From positions 1 through 26,294 of the IMG/VR virus record IMGVR_UViG_3300022744_000090: a stretch of 26,294 nucleotides of DNA. One strand, written 5' to 3'. Positions 13,056 through 20,832 of the stretch are shown here, piece after piece (within the stretch, counting starts at the first letter, position 1; every line of letters begins with the position of its first letter). Under the pieces are notes generated by a model that did not search any database, was not told where the DNA came from, and saw only the letters and a list, made by a program, of their open reading frames with translations. The translations under genes and the position numbers were made by a program. This DNA is from a virus.

Positions 13056-15638
13056 CTACTGATAGTTTCTATCTGCCACTTGTGCGACAGGGATGGTTGC
13101 GGCAACGCCTGGCAACAGGTAGTTGCGTATGAAAAATGGCACATACCCGGCGCACAGGATACCAATATCCACGTTCTGGATTGTAAGGTATCCATAGGTA
13201 TAACTGCTGGTTGCAATGCTGTCCCCAGTGTCAATTACGTTGGTTGTCCCTGCTTGATAGACCACAATGTCTGACCCAGGCTGGATGCCAGAGACTGTCA
13301 AACCTATGGTGTCGAGCGGGTATAGCGCTGCATTTTGAATGGCGAGTGTGGTAGTTCCGTTGACAACAAAACTCGTCAATACGTTAGTCGTATTCGCTAC
13401 GGCGCATGTAATTCTAAATTTGAACTTAAATCCGATCGTCGGGCTGATACCAGTCTCGGCTAGCAAGTTTGCGTTACTAACAGTCTTGAATGTTCCACTG
13501 AACCCAGAACCTTTATCTAAATCATACTCAAAATTGTGATTCACTAAACCCGTTCCGGTGTTTGCAAAGCTAGTCAACCCGGTCCACCCAAGGATATAAT
13601 AGTTCCATGTCCATGTTATAGAATCACCGACGTTCTGCATAACCAGGTAACCAGTAGATGTAAATTTGGGTGTACCCGCATTTACCGTGTAAGCGCTGGC
13701 TGTAGACAGGGACTTCTCTGTAAATACTAAAAATGCGCGTGTTGTTGTGTCAGCAGTGAAGGCATCATAGAAATGCATCCCATCAACGTGAGTGTAAGAA
13801 GTCGGAACAGAGCCGTTATTCTGCCTATTTCCACGAACAGTCGAGTTGTACCAGTTGGGGCCCTGTACAAGCGCAGCATTGGTGTTGTAGCAGTTCTGAA
13901 ATCTAACAGATTGCGTTGTATTCGTAGAACTTGACAATCCAATACGTAGGTTATTAGTCCAGATGCGCTGGAACTTGATATTCTTATTCAATCCACCGTC
14001 AGCATAGATATAACCAGTTCTAAAGGATGCGTTCGATCCACCCTCGTATGGTACTGCTGATGTTCCTGTCCCGGTAACAAGAATATCAGAGCAGGTGTTC
14101 ATATAAACTAAACCACTAAGGGCATGAACATCAGAAACACCAACCCAGTTAGCAATATTAGTAAGAGCACCCTGCTTACAATTTGACATCAACTCTATTG
14201 CCTGAGTTGGTACTGCGGAACCAGTTGTAGCCTTTGGGTTATCAGCATAGTAGACATTAGTTACTGTCCAGTTAGAACACGCAGACATAATCAAGCGCTT
14301 ACCAACAAGTTCTACGTTCGTAACCGTCAGGCTGTCGCATGTATTAAAAAATATAGGACCGGCTAGGGCCGTTGCATCAGACGCGTATTGACCACGAACA
14401 TCAGTAATAGTCCAACCGCCATACAGGTTTACAAAGTAAACCGCATACCCTGCTGTAGAGATTTGCTGCGATCTTAGACCACTAATATTTGTAGCTGTAC
14501 CGCCATTTAAGCACTGCTGAATTACAAATGCGTTTGAGGCATACGGTGTTGATTGATTTGAGCAACCAATATGAACATTATTTAATATCGAAGGGGTAGA
14601 AGTTTCTGCCAAAACAAACTGCTCACAACCGTGCATATTCTGGATATTAACAGAGTACGGTTGTTGAATATTCCAATACCAAGCCCCTGTCACTCTATCT
14701 ACGCTAACAACACCAGAACTTGAAGTCGCAGTTTCATATCGAGTACCGACTGTACCACTTGGAACAGAATTAACCCCATACCCGATTGTTAAATTTGTGT
14801 TACTGCATAAGATGTTTGGAATTCTAATGTTGCAACCAGAAACTGGTAAATCACCTGCAGCAGCAGCATCTCTACCCATGCCGATAGTCATTAGATTGTT
14901 ATCAGAAATTCCAACATACCTGCATCTATTATCTGTACTCAAACTTGATGCAAGGAATAAATTTCCAGCATTAGCCCAGAATTTATATACACCAGACCCC
15001 GGTGAAGTCTCTATCTCAACCCCGCCTACAACCGTTGTTCCAGAACCAAATGACGGTAGCTGAACTGTTTGACCGCGAACTCCCGTGGTTGTACCCAAAC
15101 TAAACCAATCGCCAGACACCGTGAGTGAGTTGAGTCGGTTAATCGTCAAGGCCATCGTTTCTACACCAACAATCTCAACCCATCCAGTCTCCTCTGGGCC
15201 TGTCGCTGTCGCAGAAATCCCCGTAAGAGGCCCAGCGGCAAAGCTCCCGCCCGCCACATTGCGGACCTTCAGGTACCCAGTCGCTGGCATAGCCGCGCCA
15301 GCAGCCGTTACCGTCCCACCGACGCGAGTAGACATCACACACAGCAATTCAGCAGTAACACCGCTGGAGGATATTACCGTTCCAGAAGCGGGTACATTCC
15401 CAGAACCAGAAGTGAATGCAATTAGCTTTACGTTTAAGCCAGAAATCGTAAGAGTTCCGCCTAAGTTAGCTGACAAGTTAATATTACCAAACGGCCCAGT
15501 TGCAGTGGACGTATTTGGTCCATATCGAGTATCTGAGTCGATTGTTAAATTACCGCCATTGACGTTATATGTGTCATTACCGCCCTTACCAGTCAGGGCG
15601 GTCATATTGGTGGTCGTTGTTATCGTGAAGGTTGTCAT
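13056..15638 (-). CDS. large fibre/spike-like protein with beta-helix-type repeats
   Basis: This 860-residue protein begins MTTFTITTTTNMTALTGKG, with GAGG six bases before the ATG at 15638. The N-terminal 170 residues are a Thr/Gly/Val-rich repetitive region (GTLTISGLNVKLIAFTSGSG). From about 250 to 600 there are many short units with the pattern of parallel beta-helices (NVHIGCSNQ, SLTVTNVELVGKRLIMSACSNWTVTNV, TNISGLRSQQ), rich in Asn and Cys. The C-terminal 150 residues form a beta domain with SGIQPGSDIVVYQAGT. This organisation fits a trimeric receptor-binding or depolymerase-like spike, but no active site is evident. The codon mix is more AT-rich and Ile/Asn-rich than in the flanking genes. 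Confidence 0.6.
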   Translation of the reverse strand: MTTFTITTTTNMTALTGKGGNDTYNVNGGNLTIDSDTRYGPNTSTATGPFGNINLSANLGGTLTISGLNVKLIAFTSGSGNVPASGTVISSSGVTAELLCVMSTRVGGTVTAAGAAMPATGYLKVRNVAGGSFAAGPLTGISATATGPEETGWVEIVGVETMALTINRLNSLTVSGDWFSLGTTTGVRGQTVQLPSFGSGTTVVGGVEIETSPGSGVYKFWANAGNLFLASSLSTDNRCRYVGISDNNLMTIGMGRDAAAAGDLPVSGCNIRIPNILCSNTNLTIGYGVNSVPSGTVGTRYETATSSSGVVSVDRVTGAWYWNIQQPYSVNIQNMHGCEQFVLAETSTPSILNNVHIGCSNQSTPYASNAFVIQQCLNGGTATNISGLRSQQISTAGYAVYFVNLYGGWTITDVRGQYASDATALAGPIFFNTCDSLTVTNVELVGKRLIMSACSNWTVTNVYYADNPKATTGSAVPTQAIELMSNCKQGALTNIANWVGVSDVHALSGLVYMNTCSDILVTGTGTSAVPYEGGSNASFRTGYIYADGGLNKNIKFQRIWTNNLRIGLSSSTNTTQSVRFQNCYNTNAALVQGPNWYNSTVRGNRQNNGSVPTSYTHVDGMHFYDAFTADTTTRAFLVFTEKSLSTASAYTVNAGTPKFTSTGYLVMQNVGDSITWTWNYYILGWTGLTSFANTGTGLVNHNFEYDLDKGSGFSGTFKTVSNANLLAETGISPTIGFKFKFRITCAVANTTNVLTSFVVNGTTTLAIQNAALYPLDTIGLTVSGIQPGSDIVVYQAGTTNVIDTGDSIATSSYTYGYLTIQNVDIGILCAGYVPFFIRNYLLPGVAATIPVAQVADRNYQ

Positions 15639-15641
15639 TTA

Positions 15642-15821
15642 CTACCTCAGTTTTATCCATTTGTCTAACGGGCACTTGGCCTCTGTCAGGACAACCTTGC
15701 CAGCAAGAACACATTTACACTTACCACATACATCAGCTCCCATAACAACAACGACCTCCGGGCACTTTTTACAGATAGCCCTTCGGTCTTGTTGCTGTTG
15801 CTGGGTAGCAATGTATGTCAT
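15642..15821 (-). CDS. small Cys-rich zinc-ribbon-like protein
   Basis: This 59-residue protein (MTYIATQQQQQDRRAIC) starts at 15821 with GGAG six bases upstream and stops three bases before the next ATG. Six Cys fall in the pattern C17-x2-C20, C32-x2-C35-x-C37 and C50, ending with AKCPLDKWIKLR. Small phage proteins with CxxC pairs followed by a terminal CPxxKW motif occur near tail fibre genes in many phages. They probably bind a metal ion and may assist fibre assembly, but their function is not known to me. The tight spacing suggests co-translation with the 860-residue protein. Confidence 0.8.
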   Translation of the reverse strand: MTYIATQQQQQDRRAICKKCPEVVVVMGADVCGKCKCVLAGKVVLTEAKCPLDKWIKLR

Positions 15822-15830
15822 AAGTGCTCC

Positions 15831-15857
15831 AAAAGGGTGTGAGTCTAGCTCACACCC
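15831..15857 (-). terminator. terminator after the coiled-coil structural gene
   Basis: A 9-bp perfect stem GGGTGTGAG/CTCACACCC with a 5-nt loop is followed on the minus strand by four T. It lies between the 299-aa gene and the 59-aa gene, and probably sets down expression of the fibre genes beyond it. Confidence 0.65.
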
Positions 15858-15869
15858 TTATAGGACTAC

Positions 15870-16769
15870 TTAAACGCCTTGACCCAAGCCCATGCGCGAA
15901 CGCATTGCGCCACGGAACACTGCACCGATAGCGGAACAGTCAATGTCCATTACTTCGGCTTTGGTGACGAAGTGGCCATGCTCATGCTCATTACGAGCGT
16001 CAAGTTCTGCAACGGCGGCATTGGCGGCGGCAGCAGCGGCAGCAGCGGCAGCGGCTTGAGCAGTAGCAGCAGCGGCAGAAGCCAATGCGGTCTGGGCAGT
16101 AGCAGCGGCAGCGTCAGCAGTTGCCTGAGCAGCAGCAATACCGGCAGCTGAAGTGGTGAGGCCTTCAATAGCAGCTTGCAGAGCAGCGATTTGAGTCGCA
16201 GTAGCGGCATCAGATGCTTGCAGGTTAGTGATGGCGGTAGCTTGTTCAGCAATCGCAGCAGTCAGTGCGGTACAGTCGCAAGGTGTTTGGGCACCAGTGC
16301 TGTTCTGGATAGCAACGATGCTCTGGCTCAACTGGTCAACGGCAGACTGAATCGAAGAAATGCTGGACTGCAGGGCAGCATCAGCATCAAGGCGATTCTG
16401 GGTCTCAGCAGCCAAGGCAGCTTGAACGCCAGCAACAACAGCAGCCAAGTCAGCAACAGCAGTAGAGCCTTCCAGGGCCTCAACGCGAGAGCCGATACTA
16501 GTGATAGCAGCCAAGATGGATTGTGCAGAAGCAGCGTCGCCAGCGGTGTTAGCCGACAGCAAGCTGTTCAGGGTAGCGATTTGTGCTTGAACAGCAGCAA
16601 TATCAACACCTTCCAAAGCCAATACGGAATTGACCTTTTCGTTTACGGCTTGACCAACTTCGTCACCGAAGGTAGCGGCCAAACACGAGACCAAGCTGGC
16701 CAGGTCGTCGTTGTAAGTGGAGACATTGCGACCGTGGTTGTCTTGGTCAGAGTGAAAATCATGTGACAT
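15870..16769 (-). CDS. alanine-rich coiled-coil structural protein
   Basis: This 299-residue protein begins MSHDFHSDQDNHGRNV, with AGGA ten bases before the ATG at 16769. Almost the whole middle (about residues 60-260) is predicted long helix with heptad-like Ala/Leu/Ile spacing, for example LQSSISSIQSAVDQLSQSI. Near residues 215-260 it becomes nearly pure alanine. The C-terminal 40 residues (HEHGHFVTKAEVMDIDC) form a small separate domain with His and Cys. Long Ala-rich coiled coils are typical of fibre shafts and trimeric stalks. It is flanked by terminators on both sides and so may be a separately regulated transcript. Confidence 0.65.
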   Translation of the reverse strand: MSHDFHSDQDNHGRNVSTYNDDLASLVSCLAATFGDEVGQAVNEKVNSVLALEGVDIAAVQAQIATLNSLLSANTAGDAASAQSILAAITSIGSRVEALEGSTAVADLAAVVAGVQAALAAETQNRLDADAALQSSISSIQSAVDQLSQSIVAIQNSTGAQTPCDCTALTAAIAEQATAITNLQASDAATATQIAALQAAIEGLTTSAAGIAAAQATADAAAATAQTALASAAAATAQAAAAAAAAAAANAAVAELDARNEHEHGHFVTKAEVMDIDCSAIGAVFRGAMRSRMGLGQGV

Positions 16770-16786
16770 AATAAAGTTCCTGTATG

Positions 16787-16812
16787 AAAAAGCCGCTACT
16801 TACGCGAGCGGC
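16787..16812 (-). terminator. terminator overlapping the end of the 58-aa gene
   Basis: The stem GCCGCT/AGCGGC (16807-16812 with 16792-16797 on the minus strand) is followed by five T at 16787-16791. It ends the small-gene group 16.8-18.5 kb just before the coiled-coil gene. Confidence 0.65.
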
Positions 16813-16976
16813 GTTGCGTCTTTATCGCAAGCAGTCCCGTCTAGCACTGCTTGCAATTGTTGAATTCTGGCCACCTGAGCAGCAACCTCAGACTGGATGA
16901 TGCAGCGAAGGATGTCACCCACTTGGGCCCCGACATCCAACATAATGCACTTCAGCCGTTCTTCCATTTCGTTCAT
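16800..16976 (-). CDS. small helical protein, unknown
   Basis: This 58-residue protein begins MNEMEERLKCIMLDVGAQVG. Its start at 16976 overlaps the preceding stop in an ATGA junction, so it is probably translated by coupling. It is likely one long amphipathic helix with three Cys (10, 25, 50) and ends DKDATPLA. Its stop lies within the terminator stem. The close packing in the fibre block suggests an assembly or trimerisation accessory role, but nothing more specific can be said. Confidence 0.65.
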   Translation of the reverse strand: MNEMEERLKCIMLDVGAQVGDILRCIIQSEVAAQVARIQQLQAVLDGTACDKDATPLA

Positions 16977-17329
16977 AATTCAGTGATTCCAGTAAGTTGA
17001 CCGCCTGAATTATAGGTGAATGTCTTGGTTTTTACCGTAAGCGCACCGAGAGTCTGCACAATTTGTGTCAGTACCCCGGTAGAGTATGTGAAAGACTTTG
17101 CCGTGCCATCCGAGTAATCAATCCGAACAAGCTCGCCACCTGAACCGTAAATAAAGGTCGGAGACTTGAGTGGGTCATCGGTATTATTGACTTTATGGGC
17201 TATCAGCCCGGTGCTGTCACTGATGTACAGGTCGAAGCCCGTGCCCCGACGCACCGCATAGATGGTGTCGGGGGTGAGGGTCGCCGGCAGGGCGGAGACC
17301 TCCTTACGGGCGTACAGGATAGTCGTCAT
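16973..17329 (-). CDS. fibre-associated protein with YD-like repeats
   Basis: This 118-residue protein starts at 17329. Its first 35 residues (YARKEVSALPATLTPDTIYAVR) parallel the start of the next gene upstream (FYKVTALPGTLEANAVYAV), so the two share an N-terminal module. The rest has two to three short repeats of the form F-T-Y-(N/S)-S/T-G-x-L-T-x-I (FTYSTGVLTQI, FTYNSGGQLTGI), resembling YD/RHS-type strands. It probably forms a beta-rich part of a fibre. The Shine-Dalgarno is weak, and the 3-bp gap to the previous stop suggests translational coupling. Confidence 0.65.
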   Translation of the reverse strand: MTTILYARKEVSALPATLTPDTIYAVRRGTGFDLYISDSTGLIAHKVNNTDDPLKSPTFIYGSGGELVRIDYSDGTAKSFTYSTGVLTQIVQTLGALTVKTKTFTYNSGGQLTGITEL

Positions 17330-17332
17330 GGA

Positions 17333-17902
17333 TTACCAAGCGGCGTTCGCCCAGTTCGCGCCAACTGCTGTGCCGTTGTACGTCATAGAGCCGGTACCGT
17401 CCTCACCAATCTTGGCCAGCTGAGCCGCATTGGCATGGCTATGGCGGCGGGCCACTGCATCATCAATATCAGCGACCACGCTGGAGGGGCGACCAACGAT
17501 GTTGGACCACTGCAAAACGATGTCCATACTCTCTGCCTCGGAGGCCTTCACCCAAGAGGTGGTGCCTGGGTTGTAGAGGTAAGTCGCGCCGCCGGCAGTA
17601 ACCGTGGTGTCACCTGTGGCGTTGATAACGTAGACCCACTTGGCAGAGGTCAGTGGCAGCATTGCATCACGAGCCGTGATGTCCGCTACGATGGTCAGCT
17701 GATTACCGCCGCTCATGGCGGAGGAGATCATGCCAGCTACGTCGGTCTCATTGAGCACATGGCGAGCTGCAGTACCGGCGCTGTTGACGACGAACAGTTC
17801 CACGAGGTTGGGGTTAGAAGCTACCGATACGGCATAGACCGCGTTGGCTTCCAGCGTTCCGGGCAGAGCCGTTACTTTGTAAAAATTGAGTGTAGTTGCC
17901 AT
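17333..17902 (-). CDS. fibre/attachment structural protein
   Basis: This 189-residue protein starts at 17902 with AAGGA eight bases upstream. It opens with MATTLNFYKVTALPGTLEANAVYAV, an N-terminal module shared with the 118-residue neighbour. The middle has WVYVINATGDTTVTAGGATYLYNPGTTSWVK (in pieces), a pattern often found in phage fibre and adaptor proteins. The C-terminal part has a helix with RRHSHANAAQLAKIGEDG. This 'RxHxHxNxxxLxxI' text is typical of phage tail fibre domains preceding a knob or attachment segment. It probably forms part of a fibre or its adaptor. Confidence 0.7.
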   Translation of the reverse strand: MATTLNFYKVTALPGTLEANAVYAVSVASNPNLVELFVVNSAGTAARHVLNETDVAGMISSAMSGGNQLTIVADITARDAMLPLTSAKWVYVINATGDTTVTAGGATYLYNPGTTSWVKASEAESMDIVLQWSNIVGRPSSVVADIDDAVARRHSHANAAQLAKIGEDGTGSMTYNGTAVGANWANAAW

Positions 17903-17911
17903 GATATTTCC

Positions 17912-18133
17912 TTACCAGTCAGGTGTGTTAGCCCACTGTGTGTGAGCGAAAAGTCCCCCATCAACACCGAGCACAAGCTGATTGCCTGCATCCGTGCTGA
18001 GGGGTGTTGTATTTGCAGGCCCCATGGGGCCTTGAGGTCCTTGCATTACTATCTCAACAAGCATAGTCGCAGGCGCTGAGATTTCGAGCACCTCTACTGC
18101 CGGTACGATAATCTCTACGACTTCTGCTGTCAT
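17912..18133 (-). CDS. small collagen-like / adaptor protein
   Basis: This 73-residue protein starts at 18133 in an ATGA overlap with the previous gene. The first 30 residues are hydrophobic beta strands with repeated valine-glutamate text (MTAEVVEIIVPAVEVLEISAPATMLVEIVM). A short collagen-like element GPQGPMGP is followed by a mixed tail ending WANTPDW. Such short Gly-Pro-x-Gly-Pro segments are common in phage fibre linkers. It probably bridges the Ig-like protein before it and the fibre protein after it. Confidence 0.65.
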   Translation of the reverse strand: MTAEVVEIIVPAVEVLEISAPATMLVEIVMQGPQGPMGPANTTPLSTDAGNQLVLGVDGGLFAHTQWANTPDW

Positions 18134-18465
18134 AGAGTCGCATCACGGACAATGTTGAGGGTACTGGAGTCATAAGTCTTGACCCGGCCGACTCCACCCG
18201 GACTAGCAGGGTAAGTCACCTGTAAATCAAATCGGTGGGGACCAATCGGTAGACCCATTACGGAAGCAGGTGCGAGCAGGTCAATGCGTCCAGCAAGCGG
18301 TGTCAGTGTGCAGTAAGCGGATAGGTCTACTTCTAGACTGCCGTTGGGGTCTCGAATTTGGAAAGCTACAGTCGCCCCAGTCAGGTCGAGCGGCACTAGC
18401 GCGGCATCCTTCAGAATGTAGCTGCGCTCAAAGGTATCGCCGCGAGTGTGTGAAACTATGCTCAT
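18130..18465 (-). CDS. Ig-like baseplate/fibre protein (BppU-N-like fold)
   Basis: This 111-residue protein begins MSIVSHTRGDTFERSYILKD. The text RGDTFERSYxLKD-x-PLDLTGATVAFQIRDPNG, with later TYDSSTLNIVRD, has the strand order of the small beta-sandwich domain often called BppU-N-like. That domain occurs in phage fibres and baseplate upper proteins. The start at 18465 has no visible Shine-Dalgarno sequence, and a strong 10-bp hairpin lies directly upstream. It is the first gene of the fibre block after the portal gene. Confidence 0.65.
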   Translation of the reverse strand: MSIVSHTRGDTFERSYILKDAALVPLDLTGATVAFQIRDPNGSLEVDLSAYCTLTPLAGRIDLLAPASVMGLPIGPHRFDLQVTYPASPGGVGRVKTYDSSTLNIVRDATL

Positions 18466-18470
18466 CGTGC

Positions 18471-18494
18471 GATTCTAGCGGTTTCGCTAGAATC
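18471..18494 (-). other. strong hairpin between the portal gene and the fibre block
   Basis: GATTCTAGCG pairs perfectly with CGCTAGAATC around a 4-nt loop, five bases upstream of the next ATG (18465). Neither strand has a T run directly after it, so it is not a normal terminator. It replaces the expected ribosome-binding site and may control entry to the fibre block. Confidence 0.55.
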
Positions 18495-18515
18495 TTGGGT
18501 GCCATTTTTCAGTAG

Positions 18516-19985
18516 CTACGGCTTCGCTGGCGGACCCTTTGGCTTCGTAGGGGTCTTTGGTGTGAGGGTCTTCTCTACCGCTGAGGTACCGCTTGTAGGA
18601 TTGGCAACAGGCGCTGCAGCCGCCGTACTGCGGAATAAAGTGCCGCTCTTAGGTGTGTAACCTGCAGGAGGCAACTGACCCGTCAACTTCAAGCAGGCCT
18701 CCTCATCGGAAATCATGCCCAACGATAGCAAGTCCAGGATGCGGGACTGCTCCATTGACCTGAAAGCCTCCAACTCTTTGGAGGGGCGTAGGTCAAGTTC
18801 CTCATAGGCAAACTCTACGTACCCGTCTATACCCATGATGCGAATAGCTACCGTCAGTGCTCGGCTATAAGTCTCATTGAGCTTTCGGCGCAGCATATCC
18901 GCAGACTTCAGGTACAACAACGACTCTGTAGAACTGGCATTGGCCGAACTGCCAAACCCAAGGGCCACTGGCAGTGTCTTCACCCCAGACACCAACTTGG
19001 CATTCAGCACCTTCTGCACCTGCTCCAAGATTTGACCCGGTTGGTGGCCGCCATCCAAGTAGGAATAATTGACCATATCAAAGGACACAAGCGCATCCTC
19101 TGGATTCAGCCCGTTAACTGTGGTCTGTACTGCTGCAATCACCGAGTTCTGGTACTCCGCCCACTTCACAGGGTCAGCCAGAATTTCTGGAGGAGTCATC
19201 TTCTTCATCTTCTCGCTATCAATACTGGCAGACAGGCGCGGAAGAATAGCCCGCTTGAGGGTCCTACTCATGTCCTGATCGAACTCAATATCAGCGATAA
19301 TGCTCTTAATAGAGGACTCAAGGGGAGAAGTAGGGTGCAACTTGGACGAACTTTGGTCAACACTGGTGTAGATAATCGTAGGTAAATCTAAATCAATCTC
19401 TGTACCCCCAATGCGCTGCTTGATCTTAAATGAATTCTCTTCTTCATAGAAAATCAGGGTGGGAATCGCAATCACGTTGAAACTTGCTGGAACCCGTGCC
19501 TTATCCAAGGCCACTTCCAGGCAGTGTGCCCCCTCCAGCAACAGGTCTCTGGCCAAGGTCTCTGACAAGCTCTGCAGCCCCTGCTGTACACCCATACTGC
19601 CGTCTGCATTACCGAGGTAAGTCAAGCGCCGCAGCAACTCGTGCGCCAAGGCTGTTGCCGCTGGGTCCACTTGTCCGTCCAAGTTGCGCCCCACCACTGT
19701 GAAATTCTCTGGAATACCTGTGCGAATGGCAAGGTAAATGGCCGCAGACATCTCCCCGGACTGCACACTAGCCTCTTGCAGCACTTGGGAAGTCGTAGAG
19801 CGGCTACGCAGGTCAACCAAGCGGTCAAGACTGCGTAAATTGCGGTCTTGGCGCGGCACTGCGCTAGTCGTCGGCGTGACATTGCGGCGATAACCTGGCA
19901 AGGCCTGCGGCGCATTAGGCGCTTTCGGCAGTGGTGGCGGTGTCAGTGTAGACGCTTGGAAAAATGACTTGATTGATTCAAACAT
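18516..19985 (-). CDS. portal protein
   Basis: I chose the ATG at 19985 (MFESIKSFFQAS), with GGAG six bases upstream; longer readings lie within the HNH gene. The 489-residue product matches the size of siphophage portals. It has the expected features: a Pro-rich N terminus, a wing region (EMSAAIYLAIRTGIPENFTVVG), and SSSKLHPTSPLESSIKSIIADIEFDQDMSRTL, which resembles the linker to the stem helix. A long clip/crown segment contains SADMLRRKLNETYSRALTVAIRIMG, and the C-terminal tail is Pro/Lys-rich. Portals form the dodecamer at the capsid vertex for packaging and tail joining. Its neighbour terL is separated only by the HNH insertion. The 5' end overlaps the HNH 3' end by 43 bases. Confidence 0.82.
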   Translation of the reverse strand: MFESIKSFFQASTLTPPPLPKAPNAPQALPGYRRNVTPTTSAVPRQDRNLRSLDRLVDLRSRSTTSQVLQEASVQSGEMSAAIYLAIRTGIPENFTVVGRNLDGQVDPAATALAHELLRRLTYLGNADGSMGVQQGLQSLSETLARDLLLEGAHCLEVALDKARVPASFNVIAIPTLIFYEEENSFKIKQRIGGTEIDLDLPTIIYTSVDQSSSKLHPTSPLESSIKSIIADIEFDQDMSRTLKRAILPRLSASIDSEKMKKMTPPEILADPVKWAEYQNSVIAAVQTTVNGLNPEDALVSFDMVNYSYLDGGHQPGQILEQVQKVLNAKLVSGVKTLPVALGFGSSANASSTESLLYLKSADMLRRKLNETYSRALTVAIRIMGIDGYVEFAYEELDLRPSKELEAFRSMEQSRILDLLSLGMISDEEACLKLTGQLPPAGYTPKSGTLFRSTAAAAPVANPTSGTSAVEKTLTPKTPTKPKGPPAKP

Positions 19986-20695
19986 AGGGGCTCCGGGGTT
20001 TGGGCCGATTCTAACAGAGGTGCTTGGAAATCTTCGGATTCTAGGGCTCGTGGGATGGTCCAGCTGTAGCGGTTGAGGCGCTGGTGGACTCGGCTGTACG
20101 GCAGGCCAGCAACCTCGCACGCTTCCGCGAGGCATATATTCTTGCCGATATACGAGACAAGTCGGTTGTTTCGCTTGTTCCGGCCTTGTTCTATTCGAGT
20201 CGCCCACACACAGTTCTGGGGGCTATACCCTAAGTTATTGTCTTCCCGTTCCAGCGTGAGTCCGGGCTTATGGCTAGGTGCCATGTCAGAAATAAGGTTT
20301 CGAATGTCATGCCACCTTTCGCAGACTCTGATTCCGCGACCACCCCAATCGGCAAACTGCTTATTCTCGGGGTTGTAGCAGCGGCTCATCATGTTGTGGT
20401 GTGTCGCATAGAGTGGGTGCTTTTCGAGCCCGTGAGTTGTACGTGCAGCCGCTGAAACCTCCCTACTGTAGCACCCACAACTCATGGTATTGCCTCGGCG
20501 CAGTTCATTCAACACAACCCGCCTCTCAACACCACAATCACATTGACACAACCACCTGCGATTAGACTGGCTGCAACTTTGCCCAGCAACTTCCTCAACA
20601 AGCGTAAGCCTGCTATACTTGTCACTCGGAAGGTTCTTTTCCCTACCTTTTGGTGCTGTTCTATCTGGAATTGGTGAAGAAAATTCTACTGTCAT
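19943..20695 (-). CDS. HNH homing endonuclease between terL and portal
   Basis: I prefer the ATG at 20695 (MTVEFSSP), with GGAG eight bases upstream; the open frame extends further up without a better start. The 250-residue product has a short Cys cluster (WLCQCDCG and SCGC, residues 49-75) that may bind zinc. A nuclease core spans about residues 95-178: MMSRCYNPENKQFADWGGRG, RVCERWHD, TLERED, GYSPQNCVWATRIEQGRNKRNN. This is a common phage HNH type whose text reads 'CYNPxNxxxxxYGGRGIxVCxRW'. After it, EACEVAGLPYSRVHQRL looks like a helix-turn-helix of the nuclease-associated modular kind. It separates terL from the portal and contains the portal's ribosome-binding site, so it probably arrived by homing. 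Confidence 0.88.
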   Translation of the reverse strand: MTVEFSSPIPDRTAPKGREKNLPSDKYSRLTLVEEVAGQSCSQSNRRWLCQCDCGVERRVVLNELRRGNTMSCGCYSREVSAAARTTHGLEKHPLYATHHNMMSRCYNPENKQFADWGGRGIRVCERWHDIRNLISDMAPSHKPGLTLEREDNNLGYSPQNCVWATRIEQGRNKRNNRLVSYIGKNICLAEACEVAGLPYSRVHQRLNRYSWTIPRALESEDFQAPLLESAQTPEPLCLNQSSHFSKRLH

Positions 20696-20832
20696 GTGGA
20701 GCTCCATTTGAAAGTGGTAGGCCCAACGGTGAAAATTCCGCTGTGGCACGGTACATCAGGCCGTCCACTATCAAATGAAGCTTCAGGCCACAGGTTTAGG
20801 CTTTTCACAGCCCTGCAAGAATTCTACCACAA

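Noticed and set aside
15085-15873. 262-codon plus-strand frame opposite the 860-residue fibre gene and the Cys-rich gene
   Set aside because: Antisense to two real minus-strand genes with good start sites; Pro/Val-rich text is the complement of their Thr/Gly codons.
17195-18079. 294-codon plus-strand frame over the fibre block
   Set aside because: Covers four overlapping minus-strand genes with coherent overlaps; no independent evidence of coding.
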